A DNA stretch of 64,000 nucleotides from Diorhabda sublineata (taxonomy: Eukaryota > Arthropoda > Insecta > Coleoptera > Chrysomelidae): assembly GCF_026230105.1 (NCBI RefSeq), contig NC_079475.1, forward strand, positions 14,090,125 through 14,154,124, given 5' to 3'. Positions 43,029 through 53,819 of the stretch are shown here, piece by piece (positions within the stretch are counted from its first letter, which is position 1; the number at the start of each line of letters is the position of its first letter). The translations under genes were made by a program, and so were the position numbers. The notes beneath the pieces are model-generated. The model saw nothing but the letters and a program-made list of their open reading frames with translations. It made no database searches and was not told where the DNA came from.

Positions 43029-43342
43029 TAGGGTTCACACCAGCAATGAAAATTTAGTGGTCCAAAAGGACCACCCAAGTTATGATTAAGTGGTCCAAAA
43101 ATATAACGTGGTAGACAAAAGTAAAAAAATTAACATATGCATGCTACACACGCTTTTATACATATTTTTACGGCATATATAAATTCTTTTATGCAAAAAC
43201 AGCACAGTAAATATAAAACATAGTTTTTTTTTAAAATATTTTGGGCGACAAATTTTTCGTCGATGTGTAGTATGATTTTGGCGACATTTCTTGATGATTT
43301 GGCGACAATTGTCGCTATGTCGCCATGCTGGCGTGAACCCTA
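43029..43342. mobile_element. hAT-type MITE with perfect 8-bp target duplication
   Basis: Terminal inverted repeats TAGGGTTCACACCAGCA and TGCTGGCGTGAACCCTA (one mismatch in 17) are flanked on both sides by TAAATAAT (43021-43028 and 43343-43350). An 8-bp duplication and TIRs starting TAGGG are characteristic of hAT elements. Internally there are self-complementary motifs (GTGGTCCAAAAGGACCAC; GCGACAATTGTCGC) and several GGCGACA repeats, but no coding sequence. The intact duplication points to a relatively recent insertion. Confidence 0.95.
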
Positions 43343-43350
43343 TAAATAAT

Positions 43351-46300
43351 CATTAAGAATTTTACTTAATCCTATATCTATGTTGAAGACGTTGAAGTCG
43401 TAAAGGTTTTCCTTGTTCGTTCTAAGTGAGTACAAATTTCAAACTATAATGCATATGTCCACGTGGCAGAGAAACACAATTTTCTTCGTTACATAAACCG
43501 AATGTCAAAAATTATATAAAATCTCTCACTTTTTTAAATCTTTTGTATACAACCCATGTTTCTGATAATCTGACGTCAAGTAAAACTGTATAATCAGATA
43601 GGTAATAAAATATACGACTTAAAAATTACCCTACAAGCTGTTTTTTAATCCTTTTATCTACTGTAACCCGATGTATAGCGAAATACCAAACAGATCCCTT
43701 CTTTTTGTACATATTCTAACTTAATCTGGGTCCTGATTTGGTTTTAAAATGAGATTGAATGTGAAACAACGGACGTTCAAATTAAGTTTGCAAGAGCCCC
43801 AAGTCATAAATATCTTTACCGAACGTTATCTTCGTTTGCGGTTACCGCCCCTTCTCAGTTATCAAGCATGGTTGATGATTTCTCGCGTTTCTTTTCGCTC
43901 ATGTAATCCGCACATACAAATGATACACAATTCGTCGAATTGATTTGATGCAATTTTTATTTGGTTTTCTATTAATCAACTGTTTTAGAACAACATCGTT
44001 TTGTTCTAGGGTCGTAAAAAATCATTTTGGGTCTAGTTTTTTCCACAGAATATGACTTTTGTATCATAAATAACTCATCAATTAAAGTTGTGGAAATTTG
44101 GAAGTGATAAGCTTGGAAAAATATGTATATAATCTGGAAATGAGAATTTTTCTCAACATGTCGTAAAAACACGTCTATTTCTGGACTTGTACTGAACTAT
44201 ATTTTATCATACTTCTCTAGGGGATTCATTGTGTTTTTGTGAGATAAGACAAATCATACGCCAAGCAATTTTACCATTACCTACCAATGAAAGATATACA
44301 TTTTAGCTTTGAACACTTTAGCGTAAATATGCAGATCTATGGCATAAAAATATGAACAGCACTAGATTATTTGTTTCATAGCGAAATCGTAATTATGCCC
44401 ACCATGTTGGATGCACTACCATCAAAGTTTTCCGAAAACTTCTGGCCAAATACCTGAAACTGGAAAATCCCAAAGCATACACATAGGTTAAGGCTTTCTT
44501 CGGCAATCATGTTGGTGGATAGCGACGCTAATTTGCGCACTCTGAAAAGACACAGAAGATGACGTTCTTTCAATGTAGCAGAAGGATACATAGAAGAATC
44601 CCTACAAAGACAAATTGCGACATTTAATCAGGAAAATCAAAACATCTGCACACCGTCTGCTCTAGCATCATTAATTCTTAAGAAGGAAATATCGAAGATA
44701 CAATAAATGATACTATTGATATCAATAATTTCTAAATATACAAATTATGTTGTTGTTGTTGTTCTCAGAAAAGTGTTATAAATAAATAATTGTTTTTAAT
44801 TGTATCATTTTATTTAGTGCACGGAAAAAAATCGAAGATCTTCCTTCACGTCTCTGTAAAAACAGATGAAAACATACTTCTCAATTGATGTGCAAAATGT
44901 ACAATATATGTTGCAATTACATTGTTAAGTATCGCACGTACTTCAATTCAAAAATCATAATTTCAAAATTCATCTGTATTAAATCTTTCCTGGCGCACAT
45001 TCGTATTCTCTCATTCTTCAAGCTCGCAAGCACTCAGTTCCTCAAGCTCTTGAACGTGAGTCCACATATCAGAAATTTACAATTACTCCCTGGTGTTTAT
45101 AATCCTGATTTCAAATGATGAGAGCACCACCTTTTGATGATAAATCTCATACAGGTTGCCCGGAAAGGATTCCTTACTAGAAATAAATTATTACTCGGTT
45201 GATGAAAAATTTAACCATGTAAAATAGTTCAGAAAATAATATTATTCCTACACACAATAATATCTTCCTACACGCCTTTGTACAGAGCCGGATACACGCA
45301 AATATTCGCAAAACATTCTAAATCTCTTCACGGATTCTCAGAAAAACCATGTAAGGTGATTAAATCAGAACTTTTGTACTGCTAATTGCGGAAAAAATGG
45401 TTTTTGAAGATCTCTATCGAAATGCTCGTGGCGTCTGTTAAATTAGAATGTTCTCATCGAATTACACAAAATAATCGCAAGTTCGATAGGTATTGAAGCG
45501 GTCAGTTCAGTCCTTTTTGGAGGGTAGAAACATTTTGATATTTTTTGAAGGTGGTGATGTTTTTATTGCATTATTATTTTAGTTACACCTTTCAGTTCAA
45601 ATACATTGAGGTAATTTTTGAGGTTGGTTATATTGTCTAAAAGTTCCGAGACTTCTATGGTTATCTTGCAATTGTCACATTTGGGTTTAGGTTTAGCATC
45701 GAATCAGTCGCATATGGTTTCTTTGGAGTCTTTAATTTCAAGAAGCAACAAACGCACGTTGTTTCGTTACATATTTCCATTCAAACGCTGTTACTCTCAT
45801 TACTTCCGCGTAATATTTTACAAATAGATGAGGAATATTTTCCATATTTGCTAGAAATATTTATTAAATAGTAGGTGAAAATTATTTGCAAGCTACAAGA
45901 TTCAATACAATTTCTAGGACGGATTCATATTCTCCTATATGGCTTTTTATCATTTGGTTGTAATCTGTCCAGTTTTTAAGTTACAATCATAAATATTCAA
46001 ACAATGGAAAGCTAATATAATCGATTACTTATTCCGATTACTTATTCTTTGAGCGTTTTATACAGTAGAAAGGCAAATAATTTTTTATTATCTGAGAAAA
46101 AATTCACCAATTACAATTTAGAATTTTTGCGAGAAAATCAAAATGTAAACCCGAACTTTCTTTTCACAAAGTTTCTGGAACAGGAAATTTTCAATTAGAA
46201 AACAATTTTCAGAGGAAATCTAAAAATCCAGAAGCTATAAAAAATCATTTCTTGCATGAGCTCAAGTTAGCGCCTGATTGGTTTTTTAAATTTCGAATTC

Positions 46301-47220
46301 AAATGAGTACATCTAAAACTTTACTTCTATTCTCATTGAGGGTTTTATTTCACTCTAAACCTCAAACAAACTAATTGACTTTATGATTGAAGTACAAAGT
46401 ACCTCCACTAGGGGTGTGAAGTATAATGATTTAATTTTATCATCAATTGTATATCATTTATTATTAATATTAACTAATATCAACAACATTTATATTAATA
46501 GATTTTTCGTTGTGTTTCATCATATTTTCATTAATAATATATTTGTCATCATGTTCAAAACGCATAGTGTCTGTCAAAGTTTTTGATAAATCTTCAAAAT
46601 TACTTGGTTTGTTATCTTATTGTAAAGAATTCGTATGGTCTTGATCCATGTTCAGTTCAAACATTTTTATCTCTTCGTTCACTTCGTTTCTTAATGCTGC
46701 TTCAAGCTGATCTTTTTTATTCTGAAGTCTACACGTGTTATAGCCAATATTGATTTTGAAAGCACTATCTAAATTAATTCTTCTTTTTGATGATTCATGA
46801 ATGATAATAGAGGATGGGTTAATTCCAAATGGATACTAATGTATCCCAACTCTCATGTTACTTCAATTAATTTAGTAATTTAAACCCTTTGAGTACTTCA
46901 TTTTGTTTCCCACATTCTATAATATGACTCATTATTGATTTAAAATAAATTAGTAGGTAAACAGAAATACATTCAATGAGTTTATATCTAATGCATATTT
47001 ATAATAATAGTCTCAATAAAGGATTAGAATTTGAGTGCTATTAGTTGCATATTATTATAATCTTCGATTCAGTAGTATGATAGAAATCTGTAGAAAGAAA
47101 AATAAACAATAAGAAATTCACGAAAGTTCAGAGGCTATCAGCACGAGAAATCACCAGATCTATGTGAAGTACTGCATAAGCCGCACCAGAAGCAATACTG
47201 AGACTGCAGCTTATATACTG
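43351..47220. other. AT-rich intergenic sequence, no gene supported
   Basis: Short open frames (for example 43749-43943, 44376-44591, 44885-45118, 46383-46586) have no recognisable similarity, splice context or codon signal. No RNA gene or bounded repeat was noticed. Confidence 0.35.
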
Positions 47221-47262
47221 GAATGGTCCCAGAAGTACCTGGGTTGACCTAGAGATGGAGGT
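47221..47262 (-). repeat. Copy of a short interspersed repeat next to mariner
   Basis: On the minus strand this reads CATCTCTAGGTCAACCCAGG followed by TACTTCTGGGACCAT. Nearly the same words occur at 59472-59505 (+ strand) and, in part, at 59263-59296 (minus strand). All three copies lie beside mariner fragments, so the motif may be part of a related transposon or of a MITE. Confidence 0.6.
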
Positions 47263-47364
47263 GGCTTGGAAAGTACAAAATCTCTGCAGCATTTGCTTCC
47301 AGTTTGAAGACGCCATGTTGTTTAGTATTTGTTTGGCAGTCATCAATAGTGAACGTTTTCAATG

Positions 47365-47810
47365 AATTTGTAAATGTCACATCCGAAACAAAATAACAAT
47401 CAAAACAATGGACTGGAAAGGGAGAACCGGCTCCAAAGAAGTCAAAGACCGTTCCATCTAAAGGCAAGGTCGTGATGTCGGTTTTTCGGGATGCGCTTTG
47501 GATAATTTCCATTGACTATCTTGAAAAAGGAAAAACTATCAACAGCGAGTAAAATGAAAACTTATTGCAACGTTTGAGCAAAGTAATCAAGTAAAAAAGG
47601 AAGTATTTCACTAAGAAATCAATGCACCAGCTCACACATCCTTTATACAATGGCTAAAATTAAATTCCTACGTATTCGCCAGATTTAACGGCATTAGATT
47701 TTATTTTGTTCTGATATCGGAAGTTAATGGCTATTTTGAGAAGCTTGACGATTTTTATTATAAAAAGATATCGAGCTATACATGAAATAAATATATTTTT
47801 TTCTATAATT
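47365..47810 (+). mobile_element. Mariner transposase relic
   Basis: Reading across frames: TSETK-QSKQWTGKGEPAPK, SKTVPSKGKVVMSVF, IISIDYLEKGKTINSE, LLQRLSKVI, a decayed APAHTS block, TMAKIKFLRI, and near the end EVNGYFEKLDDFYYKK. These are the central and C-terminal parts of a mariner transposase in the expected order. The first Asp box (DETWIHHFTPE) is mostly lost at the 5' side. Stops and frameshifts are frequent. No terminal repeats were identified. The minus-strand frames here are shadows. Confidence 0.85.
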
Positions 47811-49426
47811 TTTGTGGGCTAGGCACTAACTATCTTGCACTTCTACAGCCATGGTAGAAGAGGATGCAGATAGATGGGTGAAATAGGAGTTACAAGAATA
47901 AGGATAGCTCAAATAAAGGGACTATATGATCACTAGAAAAGAAGGAGAAGAAACTCATAATAGTTTACTGTTTTTACTAACTTAGATTTGAAAGAAATAC
48001 AAATTACCAATGTAAGAATTCGGATTTCATCAACAAGGGCAGTAGCCACTCATGGGTTTGGAGAACAAGGAAGTGCATTTGGAAATGTTTAAGGATGGAA
48101 CAGATTTTTTTTACTTATTCCAGTCCGCTCATCCAAGAAATCGAATTCAGAATATTGGAATCTTATTATGTACCTCGAGGCACTTCCTCTAGTCCACTCT
48201 CGGCCATTTATGGAACAACAAACCTTGCACTATTTCTACTTTACACAAATTTATCTCTACAATTGAGTATCTATGTATAATACAATCAATAGAAAGTTTT
48301 TAGAGCCTTCTTCTCACACAATGATAGCTCATCGATGGCAGACAGAAGGTCCATGGAATAAGATGTCGCAAAAAAGATATTCATCAACTGTTCACGAGTA
48401 AGCTTAGACGAATAATCCATTATAACAGTATATATAGTACCAATATAAAATAGTTTTCACTATATTTTCTCGTTTCTATGTAAATTTTTGATTATATGAA
48501 ACTCTTGAAGCAGCCTTAAGAATGTGTGTTTTGGTTCACCAATAAATTAAATTGACTATTATACAGAAATCTATCAAATATTTTGAATATAAAGTTACTT
48601 TGGGATATCAAATTCTACGAACTAAAAGCAGAAATGGGCCTCTATAATAATAGACTTCATAATCTAATATCTAAATAGAACCAGTTTAAAATGAGAATTG
48701 AAACGAAACTTTTAATGAGATTCGTAAAGTTTTGATGTGTTAGTAATGAAGTGGTTTATAACACGAGACTTGTAGATTGAATTATTTTTTATTAAAAACA
48801 TACAAACTAATAATTAAATGAGTTTTAATAAAAAATTATAATTCATACAAAATAAAAGCTGGGAAAATGGGGCTCCATACTGTAATGTTTTTCTTACTTA
48901 TTTATAATATTTCTATACACTGTCTTTTACGTACTTAATTTATTCAAACATTTACACTAGACTTAACTTACTTATATAGTCATCAATTATTCACTAATAC
49001 TTGACAAACTTATATCATTTATTTTGTGTCACCGGTTAGTTTTCTATTTCACTCCATTATCTATGACTATTATAAAATAACTAACTCCGCTAAACAAACT
49101 CCTTTATATACACAAAACGAATTTCTCAAAAATTCTGGAAAATAAACACAAATAAATAAAAAGAACTTCCTAGAAATTGGTTCTATACGGCAACTCGCCG
49201 CTGCGTATGGAAATTTTAGAATTCCATTATAACCGAACAGGAATAGCTTCACGGCCCATTTCGAGAACGAGTTCGTTAAAATAATCTTACTTAAGGGATA
49301 TAGTTAACTTATAATAATTATAATTCGTGGTTCAAAGTTTTTAACTATGTTTAATAATTTTTTCATATTTTTACATTCTTTTATTTCCTTAGTTTTATTT
49401 GTTTGTATGTGAATGCTATGGAAATA
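47811..49426. other. AT-rich intergenic sequence, no gene seen
   Basis: No coding frame, RNA gene or clear repeat recognised. Some C/T- and A/G-richer stretches near 48000-48400 show nothing nameable. Confidence 0.35.
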
Positions 49427-49870
49427 ATAGGGTTGCTTTTTAAGTTTTGACAAAAACTGAAACAGAAAGGAACAGTTTTTCGACATACTCGCCCTTAAGG
49501 TCTACACATTTTTGCACACGCTCAAACCAATTCTGAAAACATTTATGCACTCTGAAGCTGATATAGAAGCATGGTTTGGAAAGTTTACAACAACCTCTTA
49601 AGCTGATGAAAATCGCTTCCTCAAAAATTCTGCTTTAGGGGTGGGAACTGGCTTGCAGAATCCATATCTTTGTCACACCTAAATATTCATGCGAAATCTA
49701 TTGAATTGCAATTTGCCATATTCTAAGAGGCGCCTGTATCTGTCAGTAAGTCACATGCTGATCTTCTTTAATTATGTTACGGACGGCAACGATGTTTCTT
49801 GAACAACCGATTTTGGCCGACTTTCTTGAAATGCATCACTGACGAACGCACATTCATGACGAAATTCTGA
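49427..49870 (-). mobile_element. Deleted mariner relic sharing a TIR with 34577
   Basis: The left end (about 49427-49452) carries GGGTTGCTTTTTAAGTTTTG, the terminal repeat also seen at 34577, preceded by TA. The minus strand encodes WFERVQKCVDLKGEYVEKL right at this end, the standard mariner C-terminus. At about 49870-49680 it encodes VRNIIKEDQHVTY and EYLGVTKIWI, parts of the N-terminal DNA-binding region. The catalytic core between them is deleted. The right-hand terminal repeat was not found. Confidence 0.8.
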
Positions 49871-50939
49871 AAACTAATTGTAGACTTATAGAAATATTCA
49901 CAAATATAGAAGAAGAAAACTTTAGAAGTGACCCTTGTATGAACACTTTGGGTAGTGGTCGTAAAAACCCCAGTAAAATTTTGGAATCTACGTATTTTGA
50001 AGGTGGAAGAATGAGATGGCTACTCACAAAAAATGTGTTAAAGCTAGGCATCCGAAAAAAAAGTATAATGTATAATACGTGAGGAAATATCATTTTTCTC
50101 TTCCACTTAAATTGCTGCACTCGTCTTACAAACTTCTGTGCTCACTTGAGGTAAAATATGAATTTTTCTTTAGTTCAATTTCGTATATTAATTAAGATTT
50201 TTTCTGAATTTGTTCAAATGTAATATTCAAGGAAAGCATGAACAAATAAATCAAAATCAAACTTTACCGTAGGCACAAGAATCCCACCAGTCAACCACTA
50301 CTAAGCTCGAAGATTTAGTTTCAAAAATTGATATCAAATCCTGAAAACCAGTTAGACATGTAATAATTGATACATTCAATATAATAAAAATAATCCAGTT
50401 GCTACTTAAGTACAGTATATCTATCTTGAATACCCATCTAAGTTTTTTATTAGTTACTCTATTATATATGATTGATTATGCAAATAAACTGAATAATACA
50501 TATCTATGATGTATTCAAACAAAACGGACATATTAATATGAAAAAAGATAAAGCTGCAATTACGGTTACACGGCTTACTACATGTTTGAATAGAATGAGC
50601 ACTGTGTAATATACGTTTATCTTTGTAGGTTATCTTCTACTTTTTTATTAACGTTTTACATATAATTAGGAGATATCTAATCTACATGTTGTTAAGAAAG
50701 TATAGAGACGTCCACTCCCTATCGTTTAATCAGGGTAAAATTGGGTATTGTTTCAGTTTCATTATACCTACCGGGTTTTGCATTATAATTTGAACTGCCT
50801 CGTTACTTATTAAACTGAAAAAGATACAAAAAATTCTGGAAAGTTAAATGTAATGGGTATGCAGATTCGGGAAAATATGAATTGCTAGATCTCTTAGTAA
50901 ATGAATACCCTGTATATTTTTCCATATTTTTTTGTAATT
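49871..50939. other. AT-rich intergenic sequence, no gene seen
   Basis: A plus-strand frame near 49905-50080 (EENFRSDPCMNTLGSGRKNP) is open for about 60 codons but has no similarity I recognise and no splice context. Otherwise nothing was noted. Confidence 0.3.
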
Positions 50940-51625
50940 TTTCTCCTGATCACAAAGATCTCGAAGATATCATCTACTAAGTTGGCAAGTAATCAGTTCA
51001 TCCCTGTTGGAAAATATTTGAATTCCAAGACATTTCTTCAAGTTTGGTAACAGAAAATAATGCGAAGCAGCTAAATCTGGTGAATAGGGTGCATGAGGTT
51101 GCAATTCAAACTTAAATTCGTTAATTTTTTCCATTGCAATAACGGATGTGTGCATTGTTCTGATTAAATACTTTCTTCTTAGCCAAATGCAAGATTTCTT
51201 TGTTTAAACATTGCATTAATTTTGCGTAATATACGCCGGAAATTATTCCCCGAGTATCTCAAAAATACGACTCCATGACCTTGCCTGCAGATGGAACAGT
51301 CTTTGCCTTCTTTGGAGTTGGTTGTCCCTTTTCAGCCCAAACAATCGATAGAAATATCTTCACGACGTTGTTTTTATTCCATTGTGAGCAAACGCGGCGC
51401 TCATCTTGCGCACAGCTTTTTCATATCCAAATTTTTATTTAATAAACGATGTACCGCATTTTTTGAAATGCCTAATATATCTGCTAGCTCGTGCACTTCC
51501 AGTCGAGAATCATCCGGTACCGCTTTGTGGATTTTCTTCAACATTGTATTGTATCACATAACATCAATGTTTTCTATGGTTTCACTAAAAATATTCAATA
51601 TTGATGGCTGCCAAACAAATACTAA
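50940..51625 (-). mobile_element. Mariner transposase relic, internally deleted
   Basis: On the minus strand, from 51600 down: ETIENIDVM, LEVHELADILGISKNAVHRL and MKKLCARWVPRL (N-terminal helix-turn-helix), then WAEKGQPTPKKAKTVPSAGK, IISGVYYAKLMQCLNKEI, a shortened NQNNAHTSVIAMEKINEF (second Asp box decayed) and HAPYSPDLAASHYFLLPNLK (third Asp). The first Asp box is deleted. The opposite-strand frame 51291-51731 is a shadow. Near 51661-51695 the flanking words CTTTCTAATATAGTGGTATT also occur at 59433, next to another mariner fragment. Confidence 0.85.
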
Positions 51626-51806
51626 ACTGGCGTATTCAAACATAAGTTGTATAAATTGTGTACTTTCTAATATAGTGGTATTCTCAAAGCAAGTAACGTC
51701 ATGTTTGTCTTTAATTAGAAAGTTTCACTAATTTTTAAAAACCTGTTATTGAAATATTTAATAATATGGCATCAATTTATTCAATTCCTCACCTATTAAA
51801 TTCAGT

Positions 51807-51853
51807 CTATCTGACGCTCGTTTCGATAAACAATTTATCGTCTTCAGAGACGG
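51807..51853 (-). ncRNA. Hammerhead-like (type I) ribozyme motif, copy B
   Basis: Read on the minus strand: CCGTCT (stem I), CTGAAGA (core CUGANGA), an unpaired C, stem II GATAAA-TTG-TTTATC, GAA, then A-C-[GAGC]-G-T (minimal stem III), C as cleavage-site nucleotide (GUC triplet), and AGATAG completing stem I with one wobble and one mismatch. The order and core residues match a type I hammerhead, the kind known from Penelope-like retroelements and retrozymes. The extra C between the core and stem II is a departure. The sequence is about 80% identical to copy A at 61238-61284 over 65 bases. Confidence 0.5.
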
Positions 51854-51899
51854 AAGGTGAACAGTTTATATTCGTTATAAATGAAGTTAGGCACTGTCA

Positions 51900-53129
51900 A
51901 TGTGGGGTGTGTGTCTTTTTAATCAAGAACAAATTTCCGCCTCTCTTTTCTTTTTCTAGCTTTCCTTATGGCCTCTCTCCATGTTATTCTTTTTTCTCTT
52001 CAAATTTCAGCAATTGTTTTTGTGAAGATTTGTTTTAGCGTCCTCTTTTCTTCTTTTCTGGTATTCAAATCTTTCAAGCAGAGCCATGAGCTAATTATTA
52101 GGGAATTATCGGAATGGAGATTTTAATAAAATCGACTTTATTCCTGAGATATAGGTAGACAAGCGCACAAAGCACCATTAAATTTGGAAACGTATGTTTT
52201 ATCACACTATTACAAAACAAAATACCAATTTAGTTTGAAGATAATTATCAAAAAAATCATTTATATTCACATAGATATTCACTTTCACTCATTATAACAC
52301 TCTTTGTTTTTCATTAAACGAAAAAATAAGTTTTAAAAAAACATAAGCTCTGTTTGATCTTCTAGATTAGTTAATTTTTAAAAACAGAATAATCGTCTAA
52401 TTATTTATTCTTAACACAGACAACAAACAGTCTCTTTAACAGAAAACGAGACCGAATTCTTTCATTTGCCAGACAAAACAAAAAAGACTTTCGACAGATA
52501 CACATTTGGCTCCAGAAATACCTCTCATAAGGAATATTTCCTTAATGCAAAACGAAAGCTTTTAGTTTTAAAAGTGAAATAATTTGTCGCTCTATTTTTA
52601 GACGCAGGAGTGCCGATATAACGCTCATGAAGAAAACATGTAAACTGCCTGAAGCGATGACAGTTAAGTTGATATAAATTATCACCTTACCAAATGCTCA
52701 CGAAAAGTTGCAAGGCGCAGATGTTACTTTACATTCCAGTCGTATAGATATCACCATATTTAAGCAAAATTTAGTACTTTCTTGAAGCGTTGAGAAGTTA
52801 CCAAAGATAAATAACATATAAGAATATAAAGTGCTAACGGTCCGTGACTAAATTATTCACATGTGAACTGTAACGCCGAAATTTTGATTTATTCTTAAGA
52901 AATGTACCTCAACTATCACTAAGTACTCTGATATTTGTTATGAAGAAACCTATATCTGTATATATGGAAATAAATCTTTGTCTGTCTTTTATAAAACCGT
53001 AAACGATACATTTGACCGTGTGATGTGAACAAAGGTGTTGTACAAAAGCCAGCGAAGGTGTATTTATGTTTCGAAAAAGAATGATGGGTACGACAATTTC
53101 GAAACATAACCTATGCTAAATTCCAGTCA
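51900..53129. other. No gene supported; possibly parts of old retroelements
   Basis: Pyrimidine-rich sequence at 51900-52080 adjoins the ribozyme-like motif and may be the rest of its host element, but no reverse transcriptase is recognisable. 52080-53129 is AT-rich without features I can name. Confidence 0.3.
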
Positions 53130-53450
53130 AGAAAATGATGAACAATAAACAATCGAGGTAACGATTTTGACTGGAAAATTCAAAGGTGAAGACGTACCGT
53201 TTCCCCGAATTCCAATGATCTTGGCAGATATGCCATTAACATTCAAACGTTTGAAGTTCTTGAATCGCTTTCGCAGTGACTATCAACAAAGCGCAAGGAC
53301 AATAATTGCAAGGATTAAATCCATGCTTCTCACATGGTAGCTTTATGTGGTCTGCTCCCGCGTAGGAAAACTATCTGATTTATTAGTTAACGTACCAGAT
53401 GTAAAAACAGGAAATAATGTGTATCCCGCAGCAATTAAAATCGAATAGAA
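53130..53450 (+). pseudogene. Helitron Rep/helicase C-terminal relic
   Basis: The frame begins TIEVTILTGKFKGEDVPFPR and IPMILADMPLTFKRLKF. After frame changes come TINKAQGQ, CFSHG, a stop, and LYVVCSRVGKLSDLLVNVPD ending near NNVYPAAIK. This is the terminal part of the Pif1-type helicase of Helitron transposons (ATILTGK.KGE...IPRIP, TINKAQGQ, HGQLYVACSRVG). TINKAQGQ and SRVG are late helicase motifs. At least one frameshift and an internal stop inactivate it. The 5' Rep and early helicase motifs are absent. A Helitron-like 3' tail follows at 53541-53819. Confidence 0.9.
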
Positions 53451-53540
53451 ACGAAACGCTGCAATGTCACAATTTTTTCGAAAGAACAAAATTAATGAAT
53501 TTACTCAGAAAGAATTGAATATTTTTTTAGTGACTTTCCT

Positions 53541-53819
53541 TCAAATTTATTTTAGTTCGTCGCGTAGCAGTGGGGAGGTTTGAATGTTTGGATGTTTGGG
53601 ACTCAATCACGCTTAAACGGCTGAACTGATTTAAATGAATCTATGCAATTATATATGATCTGGAACAACATATAGGATTTTTTTTATTTTTTATATATTC
53701 TTTTCTATTTCTATGTATAAATTGTTCAAAGGATTTGGATAAAAACGTTCTAGATAATCTAATAATCTAATAATATTGAAAAATTAATATTGGGCAAAGC
53801 CTCCACAGGAAAAGCTAAT
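53541..53819 (+). mobile_element. Helitron-like 3' tail
   Basis: After the helicase relic come phrases typical of animal Helitron 3' regions: GTCGCGTAGCAGTGGGGAGG, GACTCAATCACGCTTAAACG and GCTGAACTGATTTAAATGAA. About 150 bases later comes GGGCAAAGCCTCCACAGGAA-AAGCTAAT. Helitrons end in CTRR before a host T, so CTAA|T at 53815-53819 is a plausible terminus. The subterminal hairpin is not well preserved. Confidence 0.6.

Noticed and set aside
51291..51731. 146-codon plus-strand ORF
   Set aside because: It is the antisense shadow of the mariner transposase read on the minus strand, whose motifs are clearly recognisable.
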